DNA of 26,171 bases from Chara braunii (GCA_003427395.1 BFEA01000250.1:613227-639397), one strand, 5' to 3'. Positions 1 through 10,950 are shown, counted from the stretch's first letter. The notes: generated by a model not told the origin, from the sequence alone. Numbers and translations are program-made.

Positions 1-355
1 GGGGAGAAGGACGAAGAGAAACAGAAACAGACACACACAAAGATATAGACAAGGAGACAAAGATTTACACAGACATATGATGAAAGACAAACAGACAGGA
101 ACAGAGAGAGGGAGTCCAACCTAAGTATGATATATTTTCACTTCGTACCGACTCGGTATTGCGAGGCTCTTGAATAGTGTTGTAACATCTTGAGTTGTTT
201 ATTTTAAAAATCTTCTTGGTTTTGCTGATTATTCCTGCTCCTTTGTTTCTTTATAAATTTTAATATATTATTTTTAATAAACATCATAAAATTCGGGTCA
301 CCTGCTAATGAAGGTTATAGGAGCGCCCCCCATAACAGGGTCCTCATTATTGATG

Positions 356-430
356 GCTCCATTCTATTAGTGGGGTGCGACATTTTGTTGGAAAGCACGT
401 CCAACATCCCTTATCACAACTTTGAACATG
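356..430 (-). mobile_element. LINE/SINE 3'-end relic (tail copy a)
   Basis: This is a diverged copy of a 3'-tail motif found at four other places in the window (6571-6621, 10952-11003, 11450-11500, 13403-13455). On the minus strand it reads GGGATG, then the stem GTTGGA, a 7-nt loop, TCCAAC, then a decayed second stem ending in GGAGC. The first stem is at 387-392 and 400-405 and is perfectly paired. No clear poly-T lies next to it, so the body and ends of the element are not defined. Confidence 0.5.
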
Positions 431-755
431 ACAGATGAATGCAGGAGATGAAGATGTCATCTGCATCCTAAATGCTAACGTGGATTTTGCCCACTGCTAA
501 AAACCCCGGAGTACTTTTGCCAATTTTGCATCTCGCCACTGTTAATCCTGTATTTGCCACTCTTTTCTTGACGGGTTTTTGTCCCCTCCCTTTTTATGTC
601 TTTGTATCCTGGCTCACCATGATCTCGCTTAGCAACGTTTGAAGCCTTGGAAATTTTGAAAATGTTTGAGTGACATTTTGTCTATCCTTATAAATGTTGA
701 AAAATGTCATTTGAAATATTTGCGTTTTTTGTAATAATATGGTGTTTTTTTCTAT

Positions 756-850
756 AAAATCCTAGTCTACCAGTCAGGCTGCCCGGGTGCACCTTGTTCG
801 TTCGAGCCGGAGGTCCCAGCAAAATTAAAAAAAAAAAAAAAAAAAAAAAA
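756..850 (+). mobile_element. possible SINE-like relic with poly-A
   Basis: A GTTCGAGCC stretch near 800-808 resembles a Pol III B box (GGTTCGANTCC) but is one base short. A ~24-base poly-A tail follows at about 827-850. No convincing A box was found. A related string recurs inverted near 1021-1032 (CTGGTAGTCTAG against CTAGTCTACCAG at 762-773). It could instead be a decayed foldback element or chance. The call is weak. Confidence 0.2.
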
Positions 851-1519
851 ATCTGAAAATAAACTATGTTATGCGGAAAAAAAAATGAACAGTTTTTTCC
901 TCAAGGTCACATAAAGTTTTTTTTTTAATTAATTAAAAAATAATAGTAAAAATATTTTTTTATTAATTTATTCCTTTTTAATTGTTATTTTTCCCAATCG
1001 GGCTAGTGGGCCAGACCACTCTGGTAGTCTAGATAAAATCCCAAATTAAATTATTTTTTATTTTATAAAATTTAAAAAATCAGCTGAAGTTCTAAATTAG
1101 TATTCAAGATATTAAAAAATCCTAAATTAAAAATGTTATGACATCTCTTACTCCCTTCCTACTTGTTTTTTTTTAATTTATTCTAAATCGTTTTTTTCCA
1201 CCTGCGTCAAGATGGGTAGTACGGAGTCCTTACAGTTAGGAGTTAGAGGGGATTAGTTGTGTACCTATACGACTTACAAGTAGCGGCGGAGTAGTTAGGA
1301 TTGTATTCAGACCTTGCTTCTATTGTTTTGAACTTGCTTTTGTTCATTATTAGTTACATGATTCCCCCGCCGCCTGCCCCCACCCCAATTTTGCATACGG
1401 TTTAATAATTTTTTATTAAAGCCTCAATTTTATTTTCATATCTGTTAAACTTTGTTTTCCACCTGTTTAAAAGTTTTTTTTTTTGTTCTCCCACTTAATT
1501 TATAACTTGATACAAAATA

Positions 1520-3980
1520 ACAATATAACCCAATAAATCAAGAAAATCTAAAACTGTGTTTGGGTAACGAAACGCCGAATCTTAAGGCAGATATACATAA
1601 ATAATATTACTAAGTAAATCACGAAAATCCCTAATTGTATTTTGTTAACGAAACAACGAATCTAGGCTCGGATAAAACACACTAGAAACACTAAGTAACA
1701 CCAGAAAACCCCGAAGTGAGTTTCGGTAATGAAACACCGAATCTAGGCTCGGATTAAACTTTGAAAAATGACTAAGTAAAACCCGAAAACCTCGAAGAGT
1801 GTTTCGGTAGCAAAACATCGAATCTAGGCTCGGATTAAACTTTGAAATATGACTAACTAAAACTCGAAAACCCCGAAGTGTGTTTCGGTAACGAAACACC
1901 GAATCTAGCAATGGATTAAACTTCGAAATATGACTAAATAAAACCCGAAAACCCCGAAGTGTGTTTCGGTGATGAAACACCGAATGTAGGCTCGACATAA
2001 CAGACCAGAAAGACTAAGTAAAACCGGAAAACCCCGAAGTGCGTTTCGGTAACGAAACACTGAATCTAGCCTCAGATTAAACTTTGAAATATGACTACGT
2101 AAGACCCGAAAACCCGAAAGTGTGTTTCGGTAACAAAACACCGAATGTAAGTTTGGATATAACACATTAGAAAGACAAAGTAAAACCCGAAAACCCCAAA
2201 GTGTGTTTTGGTAACGAAACATCGAATCCAGACTCGAATTAAACTTCGAAATATGACTAAGTAAAACCCGAAAACCCCAAAGTGTGCTTCGGTAATGGAA
2301 CGCCGAATGTAGGCTCGGATATAACACACTAGAAAGACTAAGTAAGACCCGAAAACCTCGGAGTGTGTTTCGGTAAGGAAACACCGAATCTAGACTCAGA
2401 TTAAACTTCGAAATATGACCAAGTAAAACTCAAAAACCCCGGAGTGTGTTTCGGTAACGAAACACCGAATGAGGCTCGGATATAGTATACTAGAATCACT
2501 ACATAAAACCCGAAAACCCCGAAGTGTGTTTCGGTAACGAAACACCGAATGTAGACTCGGATATAACACACTAGAAAGACTACGTTAAACCCGAAAACCC
2601 CGAAGTGTGTCTTGGTAGCGAAATACCGAATCTAAGCTCGGATTAAAATTTGAAATATAATTAAGTAAAACTCAAAAACCGCGAAGTGTCTTTCGGTGAA
2701 GAAACACCGAGTGTAGGTTTAAATATAACACACTAGAAACACTAAGTAAAACCCGAAAACCCCGAAGAGTGTTTTGGTAATGAAACACCGAATCTAGGCT
2801 CCCATTAAACTTTGAAATATGACTAAGTAAAACCCGAAAACCCCGAAGTGTGTTTCGGTAATGAAACACCGAATGTAGGCTCGGATATAGCACACTGGAA
2901 ACACTAAGTTAAACCCGAAAACCCCAAAGTGTATTTCGGTAAGGAAACATCGAACCTAGGCTCGGATTAAACTTCGAAATATGACTAAGTAAAACCCTAA
3001 AACCTCGAAGTGTGTTTTGGTAACGAAACATCGAATGTAGGCTCGAATATAACACACTAGAAAGACTAAGGAAAACCCCGAATTGTGTTTCGGTAACGAA
3101 ACACCGAATGTAGGCTCGGATATAACATACAAGAAAGACCAAGTAAAACCCGAGAACCTCGAAGTGTGTTTCGGTAATGAAACACCGAATCTAGGCTCGG
3201 ATTAAACTTTGACATATGACTAAGTAAGACCCCGAAACCCCGAAGTGTGTTTCGGTAACGAAACACCGAGTGTGGGCTCGGATAGAACACACTAGAAATA
3301 CCAAGTAAAACCCGAAAACCTCGAAGTTTGTTTCGGTGATGAAACACCGAATCTAGGTTCGGATTAAACTTCGAAATATGACTAAGTAAAACCCAAAAAC
3401 CCCGAAGTGTGTTTTGGTAACGAAACACCAAATGTAGGCTTGGATATAGCACACTAGAAAGACTAAGTAAAACCCGAAAACCCCGAAGTGTGTTTCGGTA
3501 ACGAAACACTGAATCTAGGCTCGGATTAAACTTCAAAATATGACTAAGTAAAATCTGAAAACCCGAAGTGTGTTTCGGTAACAAAACACCGAATGTAGGC
3601 TCGGATAAAACACACTAGAAACAATAAGTAAGACCCGAAAACCCCGAAGTGTGTTTCGGTAACGAAACACCAAATCTTGGCTCGGATTTAAATTCGAAAT
3701 ATGGCTAAGTTGAATCTGAAAAGCCCGAAGTGTGTTTCGGTAACGAAACACCAAATCTAGGCTCGGATGTAACACACTAAAAACACTAAGTAAAACCTGA
3801 AAACAACGAAGTGTGTTTCGGTAACGAAACACTGAATCTAGGCTCGGATTAAACTTCGAAATATGACTAAGTATAACCCGAAAACCCCGAAAACCCCGAA
3901 GTGTGTTTCGGTAACGAAACACCGAATCTAGGCTCGAATACAACTTTCTAAAAAAACTAAGTAAAACCCCGAAGTGTAAA
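1520..3980. repeat. satellite-like tandem array, ~81 bp monomer, ~161 bp dimer
   Basis: About 30 head-to-tail monomers repeat every 80-82 bases (spacing measured at 1881, 1962, 2042, 2123 and 2203). Two monomer types mostly alternate. One carries GGATTAAACTTCGAAATATG, the other GGATATAACACACTAGAAAG, giving a dimeric higher-order unit of ~161-162 bp. Every monomer contains an inverted repeat, consensus GTGTTTCG-GTAA-CGAAACAC. Monomers at both edges (about 1520-1680 and 3950-3980) are the most diverged, as expected of arrays kept uniform by unequal exchange. Because 81 is a multiple of three, long minus-strand frames run through the array; I regard these as non-coding. The satellite family is not one I recognise. 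Confidence 0.95.
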
Positions 3981-4039
3981 ACATCAAATGAGCATATTTA
4001 TGTTCGCTATACCATATATGAGAGTCTTTTCATTATAGA

Positions 4040-6715
4040 TTCAGTGAAATATAAGGTACTCATCAACCATCTTTCAACAAGAGATATGTACCGCCGTCGT
4101 GCAAATGAGGGAGGAAAAGGCTACTGGGATAGACAGTTTTCTTTAAGAATGTTTCGAATCTACTTGAGAATTGTTGGGCCAAGATGTCATGAACTTCTAC
4201 AAAGAAGTGTCGCACACATGAGAAATGGGACAGTGGGTGGGGCAAGGTTTTCGGCTCAGCAAAAGCTCAACAACTGGAGAAATAAGCACACATCCTTGTT
4301 CGACCTCGCCTTAGTAATCAATAACATTGTTTTTGCAACATTATGGTACAAATCCCTACTGTGGTCGTTGAGCAAAAGTGCTCCGAGTCTGAGGAAGCTT
4401 CGAAAAAAAACGACAACCTTCCTATGAAGAGGAGATAGTAAGCAGAGCAATGCGATTAGCCGAATGGCGTGGGACTCAATCATTTAGCCCAAGGCAAAGG
4501 GCGGCCCGGGAACAATCGACCCAGCCACGCAGGTCCAAGTGCGACGTCCAAAATGGGTTTAAAAACTTATTTTTGCCCCCCAGAGCCCGTGGTGTGTACT
4601 GGCTTTAGAGCATCTCGCTAGGCTAGCCCCGACAACCCCCCAAAAGGTGCATCCGTTGACGTGGCTGGAAGACCGTTTTTTGACGATCTCGCATAAACTC
4701 CCACAAGGGATAGAAAGAGTCGTCGACAGAGAACTGGTAATGGACACATTCTGACCATCTCTATTGAACTCCTGGCGTAAGCTCCCGCTCCTAAATAGAA
4801 CCCACCCTGACTGATGGGAGGAGGTCTACAGGCAGCCCTTGTTTGGGAATAGGTGGGTGACAGACCTGAGGGGCTGCATCATGTCAATCTCTACCCTACC
4901 CTGGAAAAGTTGGGTTAAACGAGGAGTCCTTAGAGCTGGGGACCTCTGGGACAATGAAAGACAAGACTGGACAACCGCAGGTCAGCTGTGGGGAACCCTA
5001 CGGTACTGCCACCATGTGAAGGAGCTGTTGGATAACCTAATTGAGGCTATCCCGCTGGCATGGTATTAAATTCTCAAATGAGGCCCTATTCTCAGAAAAG
5101 GCGATTGGGTAGCAAGTAGGGAGAGCCCGCCGAGAATGGGCCAGATTCAGATGGTCTCCCCCTAAACAGTCCTAATTGAGCACTACACTACCACCAAAAC
5201 GGGCGCCGTCCAAGGGACCAGAGCCCCTTTTGCTTGGATGGAGAGAGCGTCAGTATACAGGGCAAGGGCCATAGAGGCGAAAGGACAGAGGGTGGTTTTC
5301 CAACCATTCACAGCGATCCAGGATCTGGCTCTGGATCCACTGGAATGGACATGGAAGCCCCCTCAAAAGAGGGGAGGGCCCAACACTAGTCACATTAGCC
5401 TTTATCAGCTATCGGTCAAATCGGCCTACAAAATGCTTAGACCCAAGCGAGATTTGAGGGACAAGGTTAACAATCGTTGGGCTAAGCACCTTAATGTGGA
5501 CCGCACCCTTCTCACACCGATTTGCCGGTTTAAGGAACAAAAGTCCAAACCAATGAAAATCACCTCCTTACAATGACAGATAGCTCATCGCTGTTTGCCG
5601 ACCAATGACTGGTTAACAGACCGAACTAGCCTAGAGCAAAAATGCCTGCTACTGCCATGGTGCCTGTGGTGCCAAAATGTTTTCCCTTGAAGTTCCCACA
5701 AGAAGGCGGAAGCCATCGAGCACATTTTCATGCAATGCCCAATCGCTCTATTTGTATAAAGGTAGTGGGACCGCATTTGGCGAAAAATAGAAACAGTTAT
5801 TCCCTGGCCTTGGTCATGGCAAACCATATTGGTTGGGCATTGGCCGACGGCAGGGGAAGCCACAACTATTGTAGAGAATATGTACAGATTGGGAAGGAGG
5901 GCGGTGATATGGGCTCTCTGGTGGCAAAGGTGCACCCTGGCCCTGGAAAAAGTGAGGGTAGAAACGTTAGAGATTACAAAATAAATTCAACAATAGGTGC
6001 AGTTTGAACTCATGTAAAGGTGGTCGGATACAAAGTCACATCTAAATCTTTTTAGACAAGTTGGTGATGCTAGGAGAGTGATCACAACGTTTTGCACAGA
6101 CTGGGTGGGAGGGGAGAGAGAAGGGTGGATTGCCAAGGTAGAATGGAGTGGGGACAGGGGAGACTGACAGCGGGATTTTGAGGAAATGAGAAATTGCCAC
6201 CTAGTTTTTAAAGACTGGCCAAATATAGAGCCCTCGTTCCCTCTACGCCATCCCTCCGACTTCCCATACCCCTTCCCATTTCATGCCCTTTCCCTAGTGG
6301 AAATCTTGTCCTGAAAATGTCTCATACATCCCCACACTCACACATGCTTACAATGGAGTTCCCCTCTAGAGCCCTCGGGAAGGACTTCATTTGCCTATAT
6401 AACCACTTGCCACACTATCCGCTACTCAGTTAACCCCCCAACCCTCTGGGGTAGTCAATGCTGGCAGCAACATCTGATATTCGGAGCTGACACAGGTTAG
6501 CATTTCTCGCATTTCAGCATTCTGGGTACTTCCTATATTCAAAAAAAAATAAAAAAAATTGTATTCATGGGACGCTGGACCCGGTTTCCAGCAGGTGATG
6601 CTTCCCACCAATAGATGGAGCGGCCCATCACGCAAAGCCTCAATTCCGATGGTTCTCTTACCACCACTGGGATAAAGGCTTTGCATAAAGGCCTTCTCAA
6701 AAAAAAAAAAAAAAA
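4040..6715 (+). pseudogene. L1-type LINE copy 1, 5'-truncated ORF2 relic plus 3' UTR and poly-A
   Basis: This is the downstream half of a plant L1 ORF2, broken by many stops and frameshifts. It aligns along its length with LINE copy 2 on the opposite strand. At 4255-4380 it encodes LNNWRNKHTSLFDLALVINN, matching copy 2's SQWNNQHKSLFGRALIINN. At 4839-5069 it encodes FGNRWVTDLRG...WKSWVKRGV...GDLWDNERQDW, matching the copy 2 segment at 15241-15474. A reverse-transcriptase-associated zinc-binding segment (zf-RVT type: C-x2-C then H-x-F-x2-C) is readable across frames at about 5585-5760. The C-terminal stretch at about 6090-6315 (VGGEREGWIAKVEWSG, FKDWPNIEPSFPLR) matches copy 2 at 13983-14279. 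The reverse-transcriptase palm and the endonuclease are absent. The 3' end has the shared tail hairpin at 6574-6592 and poly-A at 6699-6715. The 5' boundary is uncertain (4040-4255), and no target duplication was found. Confidence 0.85.
6316..6698 (+). other. 3' UTR of LINE copy 1 with tail hairpins
   Basis: Non-coding region after the ORF2 relic. It contains an internal A-rich run (6541-6558), then GGGACGCTGGA and the tail stem GCTGGA (6574-6579) / TCCAGC (6587-6592). A second, imperfect stem follows (GCTTCC near 6600 with GGAGC at 6617-6621). About 75 further bases separate this hairpin block from the poly-A. In the copies at 10955 and 11450 the poly-A follows almost immediately. Confidence 0.65.
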
Positions 6716-7500
6716 GGGAATCGCGTTGTGTCAGCTTATCAGGTGGATAAGACTTCATCAGAGTTTTCCTACCCCCTTGCTCAATCACCAATTGTTCAGT
6801 GGAAGGAGGAAGAGCGAGATGATAAAGTAGGCTCTAGCGGAAGAAAGGTTCCTGAGAGGAACCTTCAATTCCTCTGGAGGGGAGTCAAAATGATCAATCG
6901 AAGGATCTTGAATATTCAATGTTTTACTCTGCAAGGATCCCCTCACTTTCTGCGCCCATGAAGGTTGTTTGAGGCCCTGAGATGTTGTGCTCCCTGTTTT
7001 AGCAGTATTCTGCGAAGCTTGTGGGGGCTGGTTTTCTTCCTGCATTCTATCATCTTCAATTAATACTTCCTCATCACTCACTTCATTCCTCTCCTGCATT
7101 ATCAAATCCCTTACAATTACAACATTCCCGCTGGTACTACTACTGGTACCTGGCTGTGTAACCTCTTTCCTTGTTCAGATATCAAGTTGCATGGATGATG
7201 AACCCATAAAGTTCAAACGGGATGTGGGAACTGAGACTGCATGACATGACATTTGACCCCTCCCCCCATTCCCCCCGGTTTATTGCATTGAGCCAGAGGA
7301 CGAAGCCAGGGCACTATTATCAATATGCGTTGACATCTGCTTTTCTCTCCTTCCTAAAACACCCCCGGGAAGCCAACCCTCATTTCGGTTGGCATATGGC
7401 AACGGGTCAATATGCTTGAACATTGCGTGACGCATTGCTCCTTGATAAAGCAGCATTGACTCCGACCCCTTTGCTTGACGGAAAATCAACTTCATTATGG
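6716..7500 (-). pseudogene. LINE ORF1-like N-terminal relic
   Basis: The minus strand reads roughly from 7495 down to 6740. One open segment (7280-7495) begins MKLIFRQAKGSESMLLYQ. A second (6785-7105) contains QPSWAQKVRGSLQSKTL followed by an acidic, Ser/Pro-rich stretch. The S-W-A-x-K-V pattern after a low-complexity acidic region resembles the start of plant L1 ORF1 (gag-like RNA-binding) proteins. That is a family resemblance, not a full domain match. Stops separate the segments. LINE copy 1's poly-A abuts this region at 6715, so copy 1 may have inserted into it. Another low-complexity coding relic is possible. Confidence 0.35.
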
Positions 7501-7657
7501 GGGGAGGAAAAAGGAAAGAACTAGGTAGTACTAAGTGAAACTAAGTGAAACTATCTAACACTGAGAACAATGGCTAAAGAGGAAGAGGATACTAATGGGT
7601 ATTAATGGAATTATAAATGGTGACGTGCTTTTGAATATTAGTGTACATTTGGATCAT
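7501..7657. other. short spacer, no gene seen
   Basis: AT-rich spacer with a small direct repeat (ACTAAGTGAAACTA, near 7530-7555). It is continuous with 11031 onward if the 7676-11030 insertion is removed. Confidence 0.5.
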
Positions 7658-7675
7658 AGGATGAGATTCGACATG
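7658..7675 (+). repeat. left target-site duplication of the composite element
   Basis: AGGATGAGATTCGACATG matches 11030-11047 at 17 of 18 positions. It sits directly before the GC-rich 5' start of the element. Confidence 0.65.
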
Positions 7676-7712
7676 GAAAGGACTGAAAGCGAAAGAGTGG
7701 GGGCGCAGCGTG

Positions 7713-7815
7713 GTCGGGAGCATTGCGCCCCGTTGGTGCGTTATCGAAGAGTCAGGCGACGCGGCAGGGAGCGCTGCACCCTGTTGATGCGTTATCGAAG
7801 AGCCAGGCGATGCAG
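7713..7815 (+). repeat. 51 bp tandem duplication, GC-rich
   Basis: Two copies in register 51 bases apart (GGGAGCATTGCGCCCCGTTG at 7716 and GGGAGCGCTGCACCCTGTTG at 7767). Each is followed by TGCGTTATCGAAGAG and CAGGCGA. In one frame this gives a 17-residue Arg-rich repeat (GREHCAPLVRYRRVRRR / GRERCTLLMRYRRARRC). I see no reason to call it protein coding. Confidence 0.8.
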
Positions 7816-7914
7816 TGGGCGAAGACGCGAGGACGCGAGGCGAGAGAAGGGTATGCATGGGCGAGTCAGGCGACGAGGTGAACGGTAGGATATGGTGGTG
7901 AGTGGTAGGAGAAA

Positions 7915-7992
7915 GGGTGTGTAGGGTGGTGACGGGGAGTAACTATAGTAGGGGGGGGAGAGTGGTGGAGATGGGCAGGGGGGTGTGGGGTC
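7915..7992 (+). repeat. G-run-rich stretch, possible G-quadruplex
   Basis: Several runs of three to eight G lie close together (GGGG near 7934, G8 at 7951-7958, GGG at 7973, G6-7 near 7978-7983, GGGG near 7987). Spacing could allow an intramolecular quadruplex on the plus strand. No function can be assigned from sequence. Confidence 0.4.
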
Positions 7993-8099
7993 GTTATTTT
8001 TATGGACTAGGTTTGGTGGGGCTTGCTGTCCCCGTTTTTTTGTAAGCCCTTCCCTCTTCCTCAACAGTATGGTAAGGGTATAGTTAGGGTAGTTTTGAA

Positions 8100-8930
8100 T
8101 CACCTGTGGCGACTCGTCAACAGGTTTGGCGAGGGGGTGTCACACTGTTTTCGATTTCCCTTGAGGGATTAAAGATGGATGTTCATGTCTTTGGTGTTAG
8201 CTTTGCTTTTAGCCTAGACACTAGCAGTGGGAGGAAGGGAATCTTTCCTTCCCCAAAGACTTTGGGGTAGGGTTTGCAGGGTATGAGGTAAGTGGTTTGT
8301 GTTAAGGAAGAAATGATGAGAGGTTGCTTTATTGAAACCATACGTGGCTTGGCTATCTTATAATTCGGAATCTACTAATCATATATGAGAACTAAGTTTT
8401 TTTTATCCTCAGGTTGATTTCTCATTGATGATTTCAATTCATGATTCTTGATTTTTTACTGTTTCTTGATAATAGGATCTAGATGATGTGGCATATCATA
8501 ATTTCAATTGAGAGTCCCATGTCATGTCATCAATCGTTTTTTTCTAATTGTTTTTTTCATTCTTTCAATCTGTTTATGGATATGTAATGAATTGGAGTTG
8601 GAGACTTCCAATTCGTATCTCTCATATTGAATTTCCTATTTAGGGACAACTCTTAATTGGAGATTCGTAAATCAGAGTTTGCTCGGATCTCAATCTGCTT
8701 CGAAATTTCATCCTCTAAGTGAATTTTTTGTTTCTTGTGTCCGTTCTAACATGATTTTTAAGGTTGTTGATCAAATTAGTTGATTGTCAAGTTTTGTCTA
8801 TCGAAGTTGTAACTCTTGACCATTTTTTTATGGTACGTTGTTTTTAATTTCTTTTAGAAATTGCTTTTCTTAATTGATTTAAAAACTGATGAAGGTGTGC
8901 CGGTCCAAAAATTGAGCGTTCTAAATTCTT
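8100..8930. other. AT-rich unique region inside the composite element
   Basis: No coding region is supported. It contains two adjacent inverted repeats at 8233-8267 and T-rich stretches. No known domain, RNA gene or transposon end was recognised. Confidence 0.5.
8233..8267. repeat. two abutting hairpins
   Basis: The first is GGAAGG (8233-8238) with CCTTCC (8247-8252). The second is CCCCAAAG (8251-8258), one base, then CTTTGGGG (8260-8267), a perfect 8 bp palindrome. They overlap by two bases, so both cannot form fully at once. Confidence 0.6.
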
Positions 8931-8944
8931 GAAGTACATTATTG

Positions 8945-9773
8945 ATATCTTAGATTTCCCGGGCTGTGGGCTTGACCTTTTCATGGCCGGGCTGATTTGG
9001 GGATCGGATCAGTCATGGCAGTTGGGAGAGGGGGTCAAAGGGTTGAGAGAATTGATTTGGGGATCTTTAGTTCTGCGGGGGCATGTGCTTGATGTGGTAA
9101 GGAAATTGCAAGTCTCAGAGGGAGCTCGAGAGACCTAGAGGTGGTAGTGGGGGAGGGTAAAGAGGGAGGAGGGAGGAGTTGGGTGGGTAACCATAGCCGC
9201 TGCATGGAGACTATCACGGTAGTAGTTTTACGAAACTTTACTTGGTATATGGTTCAGATTCACACGCATTGACCAGGATTTGGGAGTTTTGTTTTGTGGA
9301 GCATATTACCCTGGAGAGGATGTCGGGCTGATTTTGGGGTCGGATCAGTCATGGCAGTTGGGGGAGTGGTTCAAGGGGTTTGAGAGGATGGATTTGCGGA
9401 TCTCTAGTTCTGTGGGGGCATGTGCTTGATGTGGTAAGGAATTGTAAGTCCAAGAGGAAGCTGGAGGGAAGGGTAATTAGGATAGAAAAGGGGGATCTGT
9501 AGTTCTGCGGGGGCATGTGCGTGATGTGGTAAGGAAATTGTAAGTCCCTGAGGGAGCTGGAGTGAACCGGGGGAAGTGGTAATTTGGGTGGGGAAGGAGG
9601 GAGGGGGAACCCAGTTCTGCGGGGGCATGTGCATGATGTGGTAACGAAATTATAAGGCCCAGAGGGAGCTGGAGTGACCCAGGGGAAGGAGCAATTCTGG
9701 GGCGCTTGGGTGTCCAAAAAAATGATGCCAGGTAAAAATCGAGGTGATGGGGAGATGTTGATGGTGGGATATC
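8945..9773 (+). repeat. large tandem unit 1 (829 bp)
   Basis: It starts ATATCTTAGATTTCCCGGG and is followed directly by a close second copy. Inside, a core beginning TTCTGCGGGGGCATGTGC occurs at 9071, 9408 (one change), 9503 and 9615. A second core (TCGGATCAGTCATGGCAGTT) occurs near 9005 and 9341. Short repeats are therefore nested in the long one. Confidence 0.9.
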
Positions 9774-10614
9774 ATATCTTAGATTTCCCGGGTTGTGGAC
9801 TTGACCTTTTTCAAGGCCGGGCTGATTTTGGGGTCAGATCAGTCATGGCAGTTGGGAGAGGGGTTCAAGGGGTTGAGAGGATTGATTTGAGGATCTTTAG
9901 TTCTGCGGGGGCATGTGCTTGATGTGGTAAGAAAATTGCAAGCCCCAGAGGGAGCTGGAGAGACCTAGAGGTGGTAGTGGGGGAGGGTAAAGAGGGAAGA
10001 GGGAGGAGTTGGGTGGATAACCATAGCCGCTACATGGAGAGTATCATTGTAGTAGTTTTTCACAACTTTACCTGGTATACGGTCCAGATTCACACGTGTT
10101 GACCAGGATTGGGGAGTTTTGTTTTGTGGAGTATATTACCGTAGAGAGGATGCTGGGCTAATTTTGGGGTCGGATCAGTCATGGCAGTTGGGGGAGGGGT
10201 TCATGGGGGTTGAGAGGATGAATTTGGGGATCTCTAGTTCTGCGGGGGCATGTGCTTGATGTGGTAAGGAAATTGTAAGTCCCAAAGGGAGCTGGAGGGA
10301 CCTGGAGGGAAGGGTAATTAGGGTAGAAAAGGGGAATCTGTAGTTCTGCGGGGGCATGTGCGTGATGTGGTAAGGAAATTGTAAGTCCCTGAGGGAGCTG
10401 GAGTGAACCAAAGGAAGTGGTAATTTGGGTGGGGAAGGAGGGAGGGGGAACCCAGTTCTGCGGGGGCATGTGCATGATGTGGTAAGGAAATTATGAGTCC
10501 CAGAGGGAGCTGGAGTGACCCAGGGGAAGGAGCAATTCTGGGGCGCTTGGGTGTCCAAAAGAACGATGCTGGGCAAAAATCGAGGTGACGGGGAGATGTT
10601 GATGGTGGGATATC
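9774..10614 (+). repeat. large tandem unit 2 (841 bp)
   Basis: Second copy of the preceding unit, in the same order. The TTCTGCGGGGGCATGTGC cores are at 9901, 10248, 10344 and 10456, with spacings of 347, 96 and 112 against 337, 95 and 112 in unit 1. Both units end GGTGGGATATC, which marks the duplication junction. Antisense frames through these units (rich in Pro, Ser, Thr, His) are low-complexity and not treated as genes. Confidence 0.9.
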
Positions 10615-10950
10615 AAGCGTCCTACTAGTGAGGGGGTAGCTCATAGGATGGGAATAGGGTACAGCAGCAACGGAGATGGTGGCTCTGCTGCAGTAAGTCT
10701 TGCCGGAGTGAGGTAAAGAGGATTGATGGGGGGGTTCTGAGTTGTTTTCTGAATTTGGCCTATGCTCTTATTCTTTAGCCATACTTTCAATTTAAATTAG
10801 TAATTGCTGCTTGAGTAGTTTAGCATCAGGGCAGCAGCTATCCACATTTTCTTAAATTTTCCTGAAACTTTTTTCATTGTTTTCGGGTTGTTCTTAGCCG
10901 AAGCCAGGTAATGGCCTTGGTATTTCAAAGCATTTGTACAATTCTATATG
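10615..10950 (+). other. unique 3' segment of the composite element
   Basis: No gene. Its last ~80 bases (TTGTTCTTAGCCGAAGCCAGGTAATGGCC and following) match the region upstream of the minus-strand tail copy at 11500-11575 (TTGTTCTCAGAGAAGCCGGG). It is therefore a LINE-family 3' UTR. Confidence 0.55.

Larger units (their letters stand above)
1..1519. other. AT-rich intergenic DNA
   Basis: No coding region is supported here. The first 120 bases are purine-rich with ACA/AGA runs. The rest is AT-rich with long A and T runs (for example 827-850 and 920-960). Two possible retroposon relics inside it are listed separately. Nothing else recognisable was seen. Confidence 0.6.

Noticed and set aside
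785-815. tRNA gene
   Set aside because: Only a B-box-like string is present. No cloverleaf arms or A box could be fitted.
1645-3943. Overlapping minus-strand frames of 73-172 codons with repeating peptides
   Set aside because: They are the satellite array read in a frame kept open by its 81-base period. Breaks and starts follow monomer indels, not a gene structure.
1520-3980. CRISPR array
   Set aside because: The 81 bp units are head-to-tail with no unique spacers; the short conserved core is part of a longer homogeneous monomer. The rest of the window is plant nuclear DNA.
4063-4245. Minus-strand 60-codon frame and neighbours over LINE copy 1
   Set aside because: Antisense shadows of the LINE relic.
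7595-8103. Arg-rich plus-strand frame (97 codons) and Pro-rich minus-strand frame (103 codons)
   Set aside because: Both come from a GC-rich stretch with a 51 bp duplication. No start signal or domain supports either.
9349-10644. Minus-strand Pro/Ser/His-rich frames of 76-133 codons
   Set aside because: They are antisense readings of the nested tandem units in several overlapping frames. Low complexity and duplicated DNA explain them.
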